Below, piece by piece: positions 9,093 through 17,248 of a DNA stretch of 64,000 nt. Each line of letters opens with the position of its first letter. Positions within the stretch are counted from its first letter, which is position 1. This DNA comes from Bosea vaviloviae (GTDB taxonomy: Bacteria; Pseudomonadota; Alphaproteobacteria; Rhizobiales; Beijerinckiaceae), in contig NZ_CP017148.1 of assembly GCF_001741865.1 (NCBI RefSeq), positions 1-64,000 of the forward strand. Direction: 5' to 3'. The notes beneath the pieces are model-generated. The model was not told where the DNA came from. It did no database searches and worked only from the letters and a program-made list of their open reading frames with translations. Made by a program: the position numbers and the translations under genes.

Positions 9093-9953
9093 ATGCTAGA
9101 AGATCTCCAAACGAAGAAGGCCCGTTCAGGCCCGCGTCATGGGGAGAGAATCGTGACCTTGCTTCAATCAGGAAGCGTCTACGAAGAAGGGTGCTTGGGC
9201 GTCATTGCGAATATTGGTCGCGATACGTTCCCTGCGAGCGCTTTCGCCTGCCTTCGCCATGTGGCCCAAGCGGACATGTTCTCAGCCTTCGTCAAAACGG
9301 ACGCTGGTCGAGTGGACCTGATCTGCGCCGATGGCGTCGGAGCCAATCAGACGAGCCCGGTCGGCCTTTCCTTGCGATACGCCAATGAGTATTGGCGGCG
9401 TGATCCCATGATGGACATTCGCGTTCCGGCTGGGGAAAGCGTCACGCTGCGTCAGTCTTGGTCGAACATTCCCGATCGCGACTACAGAAGCATCTGCTAC
9501 CTCCACCCCCGGGTCATCGAACGGATCTCGACCTGCATCCAGCGTGACAAGGACGTCATCTTCCTGAATATCTACCGTCGGGAGGCGAGCGGTTGCTTCG
9601 CGGACGACGAGCTCGAACGCTTCCATCGGGTGGCGAAGGCCGTCGCAACCTGCGTCGGCAGTCATGAACGCCTCATGAGGCTGGAAGCACTCGCGCTGAG
9701 GCCCTCGCAAGCCGCGACCGAGCGCGCGCTTCGGGCTGCCGATCCTCGCCTGAGCGTCCGGGAGGCCGAGGTCTGCGCAGGCATCTTGCGCGGCGATGCA
9801 ATCAAGGAAATCGCCAACAAGGTGTCGCTCGAGCTCAGCAGCGTCATCACCTACAAGAAGCGAGCGTTCCATAAACTGAACATCTCGACCCGCCGTGAGC
9901 TGCAGGAGATTTACGAGCGAGGCCTGAAACGAACGCTGATTTTCGATGAATGA
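9093..9953 (+). CDS. LuxR-family transcriptional regulator
   Basis: 286 residues. The last 65 residues form a LuxR/GerE helix-turn-helix: LSVREAEVCAGILRGDAIKE, then an unusual VSLELSSVITYKKRAFHKLN in place of the common T-V--H----Y-KL pattern. The N-terminal 180 residues have no receiver phosphorylation site and resemble a GAF-like sensory region rather than an acyl-homoserine-lactone domain, so I cannot say what it senses. An alternative GTG start at 9153 has a GGGGAGAG sequence upstream. It precedes, and probably controls, the VOC/hydrolase/MBL genes on the same strand. Confidence 0.85.
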   Translation: MLEDLQTKKARSGPRHGERIVTLLQSGSVYEEGCLGVIANIGRDTFPASAFACLRHVAQADMFSAFVKTDAGRVDLICADGVGANQTSPVGLSLRYANEYWRRDPMMDIRVPAGESVTLRQSWSNIPDRDYRSICYLHPRVIERISTCIQRDKDVIFLNIYRREASGCFADDELERFHRVAKAVATCVGSHERLMRLEALALRPSQAATERALRAADPRLSVREAEVCAGILRGDAIKEIANKVSLELSSVITYKKRAFHKLNISTRRELQEIYERGLKRTLIFDE

Positions 9954-10088
9954 GGGGCCCCAATCCCCAGATCGCCAAGAGAGGTCGGGGGGGCCGCGTG
10001 GCGGCGAATCCTGTCCCTGACAAAGGAGGACATATCCGGTCCCGATGCCACAGCAGACTGTTCCCAGTCACGCTAGAGGAGCAGCCGC

Positions 10089-10619
10089 ATGTCAGACCTT
10101 CCGCCGATCAAGGGCCTGTATCATTTCTCATTCCCCTGTCGGGACGCAGAGGAAACCCGAGCCTTCTACGAGGACTTGCTCGGCCTCCCGCTCGTCAACT
10201 TCATGCAGGCTGACAAGGTGCCAAGCACCGGGGAGGAGAAGCCGTACGCCCATATGTTCTTCGAGATGCGGGACGGGTCCTACATCGCGTTCTTCGACCT
10301 CTGCGAGAATGCGATGCCGGAACCGTCGCCGAACACTCCCGACTGGGTCATGCATTTCGCGGTCGAGGTCCCGACCGTCGACGACGTCCTCGCCATGAAG
10401 GCGCGCCTGCAGGCCAAGGGTATCGACGTGAAGGGTCTCGTCGATCACGACTTCATCCAGTCGATCTACTTCTTCGATCCCAATGGCCTGCGCCTGGAAG
10501 TGACGACGCGTACCGAACAGCCGGGCGTCATCGAGGAGGCTAGGCGAACCGCCCACGGCCAGATCACAGCATGGAGCCGTTTCAAGGAAAAACGACTGGG
10601 TGCCGCCGCGAGGGCCTAA
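10089..10619 (+). CDS. VOC-family protein (glyoxalase/extradiol dioxygenase fold)
   Basis: 176 residues with two beta-alpha-beta-beta-beta modules. The first begins LYHFSFPCRDAEETRAFYED with a metal-ligand His; the middle has WVMHFAVEVPTVDDVLAMKA and the end has YFFDPNGLRLEV, with the expected Glu ligand. This is the vicinal oxygen chelate metal fold found in glyoxalase I, fosfomycin-resistance enzymes and extradiol dioxygenases. It may be a dioxygenase or lyase in a three-enzyme catabolic route with the hydrolase and MBL-fold enzyme that follow. The start is preceded by AGAGGAGCAGCC. Confidence 0.85.
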   Translation: MSDLPPIKGLYHFSFPCRDAEETRAFYEDLLGLPLVNFMQADKVPSTGEEKPYAHMFFEMRDGSYIAFFDLCENAMPEPSPNTPDWVMHFAVEVPTVDDVLAMKARLQAKGIDVKGLVDHDFIQSIYFFDPNGLRLEVTTRTEQPGVIEEARRTAHGQITAWSRFKEKRLGAAARA

Positions 10620-10711
10620 TCTCCCAGCGCCGGACACGAACTTCGACCCGGCTCCAAGATGACCCGTGACGCAAATCGCGTCCAGCGCCAACCATCAGCC
10701 ACGAGATTACG

Positions 10712-11902
10712 ATGCAAACTAATGCGGTGCCGGCGGCCAGCTGGGACAGGATCCCGGTCATCATCCGGTTCCCGGAAAAGCTGGCCATGGTCGAGACCTA
10801 CGGGTTCTCGGGCAATCAGGGCGAAGTCGTGCTTGAGGGACAGCACCTGCTGCCGAGAAACTGCCCGTCGGATACCCTCTTCCTGCTGATGCATCCCGCT
10901 TCGACCCTGCAACTGTTGCCGATTCCGGCGGCTCTCGCGGCGGCCGGCATCCATGTGCTGTGCGCCGGCAGCAGATACGCAAAGAACGACAGCGCCTTGA
11001 TCATGGAGAAGGTCGCCTACGACCTGGGCGCCTATATCCGCTACGCGAAGGAAGAGCTGAAGTATCGCAAGGTCGTGCTCGTCGGCTGGTCGGGGGGCGG
11101 CTCCCTATCGTTGTTCTATCAGGCTGAGGCGGAGGCTCCCACGGTCAGAGAGACGCCGGCAGGCGATCCCTACGACCTGACGGGTGCCGACCTCACGCCC
11201 GCAGACGGCGTGATCTTCATAGCTGCCCATCTCAGCCGTGCGGAAACGCTGACCGAATGGCTCGATCCGTCGGTTATCGAAGAAAACGATCCCGACGCTC
11301 GCGACCCCGAGTTCGACATCTACCGGGAGGGTTTCCGGAATGGACCACCGTTCTCACCCGACTTCGTCGCGGCCTTCCGTGAGCGGCAGAGGCAGCGCAA
11401 CGGCAGGATCACATCCTGGGCCATCGATACCCTCGCACGGTTGCGCGAACGGAACGACGGGGAGCGCGAACGCGCTTTCGTCGTGCACAGGACGATGTGC
11501 GACGTGCGTTGGCTCGACCCGACGCTCGACCCCAACGACCGGCGCCCCGGCTGGACCTATCTCGGCGATCCCCGGATCGCCAATTCCGCCCCGGCCGGCC
11601 TTGCCCGCTTCTCGACACTCCGATCCTGGCTGTCGCAATGGTCCCTCACCCGATCGAACGTGACGGCGGCACGCAACGCATCCCGCATCCGCCGAACTCC
11701 GGTTCTACAGATCGAAAACAGCGCGGACGATGCGGTGCCGGCGACACATAACCCAATCGTGCGCGAGGCCCTCGGCACAGCCGACAAGGAATTCGTCGTG
11801 ATCAAGGGCGCCACGCATTATTACGTCGGACAACCCGAACTCCTCCGGGAGTGCCTTGAGGTCATCCGTGACTGGAGCCAACGGCACGGGTTTGCCGACT
11901 GA
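10712..11902 (+). CDS. Alpha/beta hydrolase
   Basis: 396 residues with an alpha/beta-hydrolase core. The nucleophile elbow is VVLVGWSGGGSLSLFYQAE (GWSGG, Ser nucleophile). A likely acid lies near NSADDAVPATHN and the catalytic His is in IKGATHYYVGQ near the C-terminus. Between elbow and acid there is an unusually long insertion of about 200 residues, which may form a cap. It sits 92 bp after the VOC gene and 50 bp before the MBL-fold gene. An ester or C-C bond hydrolase role is plausible; the substrate is not known. Confidence 0.82.
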   Translation: MQTNAVPAASWDRIPVIIRFPEKLAMVETYGFSGNQGEVVLEGQHLLPRNCPSDTLFLLMHPASTLQLLPIPAALAAAGIHVLCAGSRYAKNDSALIMEKVAYDLGAYIRYAKEELKYRKVVLVGWSGGGSLSLFYQAEAEAPTVRETPAGDPYDLTGADLTPADGVIFIAAHLSRAETLTEWLDPSVIEENDPDARDPEFDIYREGFRNGPPFSPDFVAAFRERQRQRNGRITSWAIDTLARLRERNDGERERAFVVHRTMCDVRWLDPTLDPNDRRPGWTYLGDPRIANSAPAGLARFSTLRSWLSQWSLTRSNVTAARNASRIRRTPVLQIENSADDAVPATHNPIVREALGTADKEFVVIKGATHYYVGQPELLRECLEVIRDWSQRHGFAD

Positions 11903-11952
11903 CCGGAATTTTCCATCCCACAACGCGACGAACTCATCGAACAGGGAATACC

Positions 11953-12915
11953 ATGGTCGCCTTCGCCTCAACAGCCGACATCGCCAACCAGACGGCCCGG
12001 ATCGTCGAATTCGCCGAAGGCGTCTATGGCTATGTAAGCCAGCACGATCCCAACTGCGGCTTCGTCGTGGGCGACGAGTATGTCCTCGTCATCGACACTC
12101 GCGCGACACCAGCGGCCGCGCGGGCATGGATCGCAGACATCCGCACCGTCACGGACAAGCCGATCCGATACGCGTTCCTGACCCATTATCACGCCGTCCG
12201 GGCAATGGGGGCCTCCGCCTTCGGCGATGCCGCGATCGTGGCAAGCAAGGCCACCGGCGCCCTCTTGACCGAACGCGGCCAGGGCGACTTCGAGGCAGAG
12301 ATGCAGCGCATGCCCCGGCTTTTCGAGGGCTTCGAGGAAATACCCGGCCTAACCGAGCCCCATATCCTGTTCGACGAGGAAGTGACAATCAAGGTGGGCC
12401 GACGGAGCATCCACCTGATGCATATCGGCAGGGGCCACACTGCAGGCGACTCGATCTGCTGGATCCCCGACTGTGGCGTGCTCTTCGGCGGCGATCTCAT
12501 CGAGAACCGCACGGGCATCTATTGCGGTGATGCCTATATCCGCGACTGGCTTCAGACGTTGGAGCGGCTGCGAGCCTTCGCCCCGAAGGTCCTCGTGCCC
12601 GGGCGTGGCGCACCCCTCACGACCCTCCAGGCCGTGAGCGACGCGGTCGACAGCCACAAGAACTTTCTGGTTACGCTGCTGCGGACCGTCCAGTTGGGCC
12701 TCGACAAGGGGGCGGATCTGCCGGGCTGCTACCGGCTGGCGCGGGAGAAAATCACGCCTCTCTACGGTGACTGGCCGGTCTACGACCATATTCTCCCCTT
12801 CGGCGTAGCGCGCGCCTACGACGAGCTCCGCGGTCTGCAGCACCCACAGATCTGGACGCCTGAGAGAGATCAGGCGCTGTGGAAGGCTGTCCATCCCGGC
12901 GGGAAATCGTCATGA
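11953..12915 (+). CDS. MBL-fold metallo-hydrolase with variant metal motif
   Basis: 320 residues with the metallo-beta-lactamase fold: GFVVGDEYVLVIDTR, then LTHYHAVRAMGASAFGD, the third metal region HIGRGHTAGDSICWIPD and VLFGGDLIEN. The usual HxHxDH metal motif reads HYHAVR here, so the Asp and His that hold the second metal are replaced, whereas the GHTAGD and GGD elements are intact. This suggests a one-metal or altered site. It is the last gene of the LuxR-linked set and is followed by a terminator hairpin at 13021. Confidence 0.82.
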   Translation: MVAFASTADIANQTARIVEFAEGVYGYVSQHDPNCGFVVGDEYVLVIDTRATPAAARAWIADIRTVTDKPIRYAFLTHYHAVRAMGASAFGDAAIVASKATGALLTERGQGDFEAEMQRMPRLFEGFEEIPGLTEPHILFDEEVTIKVGRRSIHLMHIGRGHTAGDSICWIPDCGVLFGGDLIENRTGIYCGDAYIRDWLQTLERLRAFAPKVLVPGRGAPLTTLQAVSDAVDSHKNFLVTLLRTVQLGLDKGADLPGCYRLAREKITPLYGDWPVYDHILPFGVARAYDELRGLQHPQIWTPERDQALWKAVHPGGKSS

Positions 12916-13291
12916 GCGGCCAAGCTGCATAGTCCTCGCTGCAGCAGCGATCGGACCTATCGCGTGCAGCACGGATGTGAACCAGCGGCAGAACTACGAT
13001 GGCTGGCGATGACACTTTATCGATGACGGTGCGCGGCGCATGCAGCGCAACCGTCATCGTTTTCAGATTCCAGCTAGCGCCGTACACGCACCTTCATCCC
13101 CGTCGCATCGGTTTGTAATGCGCGCAGAGATGTGTCGGTGGGCGATCAGGCTGACGTCAAAACGCCGTAGCAAATCCCTTTTTCCGGCGCTATCAGGGTC
13201 GAAATCCTCTTAGCGACGGCCTCGAACTGTCCAAGCAAGCCAAGCCAGCTCTTGGGATGCTCGAACAGAGCATCTAGCCGCAGACGCGGGT
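12916..13291. other. Intergenic region between convergent operons
   Basis: About 375 bp between the stops of the MBL-fold gene (plus) and the FMN reductase (minus). It contains the terminator at 13021-13063. On the minus strand, roughly 13150-13290, there is an open frame without a start codon (reading LRLDALFEHPKSWLGLLGQF) that could be debris of a decayed gene; I do not recognise it. Confidence 0.5.
13021..13063 (+). terminator. Intrinsic terminator-like hairpin
   Basis: CGATGACGGT (13021-13030) pairs perfectly with ACCGTCATCG (13050-13059); an inner GCGC/GCGC pair extends the stem. A TTTT run follows at 13060-13063. It lies about 105 bp after the MBL-fold stop codon, between convergent transcription units, and could stop transcription from the plus strand; on the minus strand the T-run equivalent is weaker. 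Confidence 0.75.
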
Positions 13292-13855
13292 TCAACGCAG
13301 TCGGTTGGTCCACGCCGCAAGCGCTTCCAGCAACTGCCGGATGAAGTCGCGCGTCGGTTCGTCGGTCAGGCGGCCGTCCTCGTCGAATTTGGTTGGCGCC
13401 TGGCCGATCATGACTTCCGGCTTGTTGATCGGGAAGGCGTTGAGGAAGATCAGCATCTGCCGCAACTGATACTGGGCGCGGGCCGTGCCGAGGATACCGC
13501 CGCTCGCGCCCATGATGGCGACGGGCTTGCCGTCGAAGGGCTGGCTCGGCGGGCGCGAGGCCCAGTCGATGGCGTTCTTCAGCACGCCGGGGATCGAATA
13601 GTTGTATTCGGGCGTCACGAACAGGATCGCGTCGGCCGCCGAAAGTTGCTCACGCAGCCGCTGCGCCGGGGGCGGAAAGCCAACGAGGCGGACATCGTCG
13701 TTGTAGAGCGGCAGGTCGCCGATCTCCGCAGTCTCGATGGTGACGCCTTCGGGCGCGAGCTCGATCGCGGCACGCAACGCAGCCGTGTTGAAAGAACCAG
13801 CGCGCAGGCTGCCCGAAATGCCGATGATCCGCACCGGGCGGTTCTTGTGGTCCAT
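13292..13855 (-). CDS. NAD(P)H-dependent FMN reductase
   Basis: 187 residues of the NADPH-dependent FMN reductase (flavodoxin-fold) family. The FMN phosphate loop is IIGISGSLRAGSFNTAALRA, and the family motif for the isoalloxazine contact is FVTPEYNYSIPGVLKNAIDW. It probably supplies reduced flavin to a monooxygenase or reduces quinones formed during aromatic catabolism. A GAAGGAACGAAGC ribosome-binding region precedes ATG 13855. It is the last gene of the minus-strand ABC/ring-cleavage unit. Confidence 0.92.
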   Translation of the reverse strand: MDHKNRPVRIIGISGSLRAGSFNTAALRAAIELAPEGVTIETAEIGDLPLYNDDVRLVGFPPPAQRLREQLSAADAILFVTPEYNYSIPGVLKNAIDWASRPPSQPFDGKPVAIMGASGGILGTARAQYQLRQMLIFLNAFPINKPEVMIGQAPTKFDEDGRLTDEPTRDFIRQLLEALAAWTNRLR

Positions 13856-13916
13856 GCTTCGTTCCTTCGGTTGATTTCAATGCGGATAGGTGCCGGCGGG
13901 TCGATGCCTGAAGGTC

Positions 13917-14204
13917 TCAGCCCTGGCGGCGGATGAAGCCGGTGATCGTGGCCGGGAGCCAGATATCGGCGGCATGAAAGGGATCGGCCCGGTGAAAGCG
14001 CTCGACCAACGCGCGGTCGGGCGCCTCGACCAGAAAGAGGCTGCCGATCATCGTCACGTCATCATCGGCGACGAGCGGTCCCGACATAATGATCGTCACG
14101 CCGAATTCCGCCGTATCGGCGAGAAAGGCTTTGTGGGCCTGATAGTGATCGAGCCTGCGGCTCAGCACGCCCGGCCGATCGACCGCATGGATCGCAAACA
14201 GCAT
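13917..14204 (-). CDS. YciI-family protein
   Basis: 95 residues: MLFAIHAVDRPG, then HKAFLADTAEFGVTIIMSGP and the end ADPFHAADIWLPATITGF. This ferredoxin-like fold is shared with muconolactone isomerase-type and YciI enzymes; the conserved His and Asp of the family are in the middle. ATG 14204 is chosen because a strong GGGAGGAG site lies just upstream, although the frame is open further. Its position beside ring-cleavage genes suggests a small isomerase or dehalogenase-like helper. The function is not proven. Confidence 0.82.
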   Translation of the reverse strand: MLFAIHAVDRPGVLSRRLDHYQAHKAFLADTAEFGVTIIMSGPLVADDDVTMIGSLFLVEAPDRALVERFHRADPFHAADIWLPATITGFIRRQG

Positions 14205-14242
14205 GTCTCTCCTCCCGCGCAGGCCTGCTCCTCGCATAAGCC

Positions 14243-14262
14243 GGCCGGCTCGAAAGCCGGCC
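14243..14262 (-). terminator. Intercistronic hairpin after the binding-protein gene
   Basis: GGCCGGCT (14243-14250) and AGCCGGCC (14255-14262) form an 8-bp GC-rich stem with a 4-base loop, between the binding-protein stop and the yciI-like start. There is no T-run, so it more likely protects the binding-protein mRNA from 3' decay or partly attenuates transcription than stops it fully. Confidence 0.5.
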
Positions 14263-14280
14263 GTATCACGCGTTGCCGGC

Positions 14281-15255
14281 TCAGTTCGTCTTCGTCGCCA
14301 TGGCCGCCGCCTCATCCCATTTCGGGCAGGAGCGCGTCTCGAGCGCCGTGTCGTAGGGCTGGTAGTTGGTCTTGTCGATGACGGTCGGCTTCAGCACGAC
14401 CTCGGTGACGATGGCCTCCTTGCGCAGCGCCCGGATGGCGACCATTGTGCCGATGCAGCCCTGCAGGAAGCCGTTATAGTCGCCTGAGGCCAGCAATTTG
14501 CCGGTCTTGATGGCATCGACCGCCTCCTTGGTGCCGTTGATGCCGACGATCAGCGCCTTTCGGTTCGCGCCGTCGAGCGCCTCGATCGCGCCGATCGCCA
14601 TTGCGTCATTGGCCGCCAGCACGCCGTCGATCTTCTGGTGCGACTGCATCAGGTTCTCCATGACCTGCAGTGCCTGGAGCCGCTGGTAGTTCGCCGGCTG
14701 GCTCGCCAGCAGCTTGACCTCCTTGAACTCCTTGATGGCCTCGTTGAAGCCCCTCACCCGATCGACATTGGTGAGCGAACCCTTCACGCCCTCGATGATG
14801 ACGACATTGCCCTTGCCGCCCATCGCCTTGAGCATGTAGCGCGCCGTCTCCAGGCCGAGGCTGTAGTCGTCGGCGCCGATGAAGGCGAGGAACTTGCCGC
14901 CCGCGCTGCGGTCGGTGGTGTTGACGACCGGTATGTTGGCGTCGTTGATCTTCTCGACGCCCGGCACCATCGCCTTGTAGTCGACCGGCACGAACACGAT
15001 CGCGCTCGGCTTCTTCACCACGACGTCCTCGATCTGGCTGAGCTGCTCGGGGATCGAATCCGGCTTGGTCGGAATATAGTGGATCGTCTTGGCGTTGAGC
15101 GCCTTGGCCGCGGCATCGGCGCCGACGCGGATCGTCTGGAAAAAGGGGTTCGTGTGGTTCTTGGTGAAGACGGCGATCGTCTCGCCATCGGCGAGCGCAG
15201 CCGTCGCCAGCATGGCGGCGGGAAGCGAAAGCGCGAGTGTTTTCAGATAGGTCAT
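14281..15255 (-). CDS. Sugar-type ABC transporter substrate-binding protein (RbsB-like)
   Basis: 324 residues; signal peptide MTYLKTLALSLPAAMLATAALA, then mature GETIAVFTKNHTNPFFQTIR. Periplasmic binding protein domain of the ribose/galactose group, with the typical IPVVNTTDR and GVLAANDAMAIGAIEAL segments. The start is ATG 15255, preceded by AAGGAGG; the reading frame stays open upstream but that is shadow of the permease. It feeds the two permeases and the ATPase encoded upstream. Given the catabolic genes in the same operon, the ligand may be an aromatic or polyol compound rather than ribose. Confidence 0.92.
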   Translation of the reverse strand: MTYLKTLALSLPAAMLATAALADGETIAVFTKNHTNPFFQTIRVGADAAAKALNAKTIHYIPTKPDSIPEQLSQIEDVVVKKPSAIVFVPVDYKAMVPGVEKINDANIPVVNTTDRSAGGKFLAFIGADDYSLGLETARYMLKAMGGKGNVVIIEGVKGSLTNVDRVRGFNEAIKEFKEVKLLASQPANYQRLQALQVMENLMQSHQKIDGVLAANDAMAIGAIEALDGANRKALIVGINGTKEAVDAIKTGKLLASGDYNGFLQGCIGTMVAIRALRKEAIVTEVVLKPTVIDKTNYQPYDTALETRSCPKWDEAAAMATKTN

Positions 15256-15323
15256 GACGTTCCTCCTTGGTTTCTTGGTTTGCCGGGTCTTCTTGGTTTG
15301 CGGGGGCTGGTTCGACTGCCCGT

Positions 15324-16298
15324 TCAGGTTCGGCGGCGGCCATACATGTCGAGCCAGACCGCGAGAACGACGATCACGCCCGTGACCAGCGGCTGCCAGT
15401 TCGCGTTCACCGCGAGCAGGTTCATGCCGTTGAGCACGAGCGTCAGGATCAGGGCGCCGACGAAGGTGCCGAAGACGGTGCCGACACCGCCGAAAAGCGA
15501 GGTTCCGCCGATCAAGACGGCAGCGATGGCCGGCAGCGTCATGGCCTCGCCGATGTCGCCCTCGGCCGAGTTGAGCCGGGCGAGGAAGACGATCGAGGCG
15601 ATGCCGGCCATGGCGCCGGAGACGGTGTAGACGAGAATCAGGCGCACATTGACGGGAATGCCGGAGAGCCGCGCCGCGACCGGATTGGCGCCGATGGCGT
15701 AGATCTGCTGGCCCCAATTGGTGCGCTGCGCGAAGAACATGCCCACCGCAAGAAAGGTCACCATCAGGTAGACCGGGATCGGAACGCCCAGGAAATAGCC
15801 GCTGCCGATCTGCCGGAACCCCGGCGGGAAGCCATGGATCGTCTCGCCGGCCATGTAGTAATAGGTGACGCCGTGCAACACCCAGAGCATGCCGTAGGTG
15901 GCGATGAAGGACGGGATCCTGAGCTTCGTCACCATCAGCCCGTTGAAGAAGCCGACAAGGCTGCCGACGCCGAGGCCGACGAGCACGCCGAGCGCCGGCG
16001 AGCCGGTCGCCTTGATCGCGGTCGCGGCGAGGCAGGCCGAAATGCCGATATTGGCGCCGACCGATAAGTCGAGGCCGCCGGTCAGGATCACCAGGGTCAG
16101 CCCCGAGGCCAGGAAGAACAGGAGGCTCGCCTGCCTGAGCACATTGAGCAGGTTGTTCAGGTTCAGGAAGGATTCGGTCAGCAGCGCCAGCGCGATGCAG
16201 AGCAGGCCTGCCGCGAGCAGCCGGTAGAGCACCTGCACGACATCCTGCGAGAGATGGATGCGGCTCGCAGGCGCCAGGATGTTGTCGCTCGTGCTCAT
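15324..16298 (-). CDS. ABC transporter permease (RbsC/branched type) 1
   Basis: 324-residue inner-membrane permease of the ribose-type family. About ten hydrophobic segments are visible, with the family motifs LVILTGGLDLSVGANIGISA near the N-terminus and AVLIGGTSLFGGVGTVFGTF near the C-terminus. It overlaps the upstream permease gene by 4 bp (ATGA). Together with that protein it probably forms a heterodimeric channel for the substrate delivered by the downstream-encoded binding protein. Confidence 0.93.
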   Translation of the reverse strand: MSTSDNILAPASRIHLSQDVVQVLYRLLAAGLLCIALALLTESFLNLNNLLNVLRQASLLFFLASGLTLVILTGGLDLSVGANIGISACLAATAIKATGSPALGVLVGLGVGSLVGFFNGLMVTKLRIPSFIATYGMLWVLHGVTYYYMAGETIHGFPPGFRQIGSGYFLGVPIPVYLMVTFLAVGMFFAQRTNWGQQIYAIGANPVAARLSGIPVNVRLILVYTVSGAMAGIASIVFLARLNSAEGDIGEAMTLPAIAAVLIGGTSLFGGVGTVFGTFVGALILTLVLNGMNLLAVNANWQPLVTGVIVVLAVWLDMYGRRRT

Positions 16299-17248
16299 GA
16301 TTTCTGGCTCCGCAGGCCGTCGATGAAGAGGGCGAAGATGACGAGGACGCCGATACAGGCGACCTGCACCGAGGATGGCACCGCCAGCAGGTTAAGGCCG
16401 TTGCGCATCACGCCGACCGTGACGACGCCGAGCAGCGTGCCGAGGATCCAGCCATTGCCGCGCTCGAAGGAGGTGCCTCCCAGCGCCACCGCCGCGATGG
16501 CGTCAAACTCCATGCCGATGGCGGCTGTCGGGTGGCCGGCATTCATGCGCGCCGTCATCAGCATGGCGGCGAAACCCGCCATGGCGCCGCCCAGCGCGTA
16601 GACCGCGATCAGCATGCGCGGCCAGCGAACGCCGGCAAGCGTCAGCGCGTCCCGGTTGCCGCCGAGTGCGAAGACATAGACGCCGAAGCGCGTGTGGTAG
16701 AGCAGGCCATGGAAGGCGAGATAGGTCGCCGCGCCGATGAGGATCGGCAGCGGCAGCCCGATCATCTCGCCCGAATAGACCGCGCGGACATGGCGGGGAA
16801 TGCCGACCACGCTCTGGCCGTCGCTGACGATCAGCGCCAGCCCCTGGGCGACGCCGAGCGTGCCGAGCGTCGCAACAAAAGGCGGAATGCGCAGGAGCGC
16901 GACCAGCCAGCCATTCAGCACGCCGAAAGCGCCCCCGACCAGCATGGCGGCGGCGAGGCCGAGCAGCAGCGACTGGCTCGCCACGACGACCAGCGCGAAG
17001 ACGATCGAGGCCAGCGTCAGGACGGCGCCCATCGAGAGGTCGATGCCCTCCGTCATGATGATCAACGTCATCGGCAGCGCCAGCAGCAGCAGGATCGTCG
17101 ACTGCACCAGCACGTTGGAGAGGTTGGCCGTGCTGGCGAAGCGCGGGCTTGCAACCGCGAAGGCCACCAGCAAGACGACGAGGACGATGGCGACGCCGGG
17201 AATGCGCGAAAATTGCGCATGGGCCGGGGCAAGGACCTGCTCAGCCAT
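16295..17248 (-). CDS. ABC transporter permease (RbsC/branched type) 2
   Basis: 317-residue permease paralogous to the neighbouring one. It carries MTEGIDLSMGAVLTLASIVF and AVALGGTSFERGNGWILGTL at the equivalent positions, and about nine or ten membrane segments. It overlaps the ATPase gene by 8 bp, so translation is coupled. Two distinct permeases with one fused ATPase is a common arrangement for carbohydrate-type importers in Hyphomicrobiales. Confidence 0.93.
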   Translation of the reverse strand: MAEQVLAPAHAQFSRIPGVAIVLVVLLVAFAVASPRFASTANLSNVLVQSTILLLLALPMTLIIMTEGIDLSMGAVLTLASIVFALVVVASQSLLLGLAAAMLVGGAFGVLNGWLVALLRIPPFVATLGTLGVAQGLALIVSDGQSVVGIPRHVRAVYSGEMIGLPLPILIGAATYLAFHGLLYHTRFGVYVFALGGNRDALTLAGVRWPRMLIAVYALGGAMAGFAAMLMTARMNAGHPTAAIGMEFDAIAAVALGGTSFERGNGWILGTLLGVVTVGVMRNGLNLLAVPSSVQVACIGVLVIFALFIDGLRSQKS

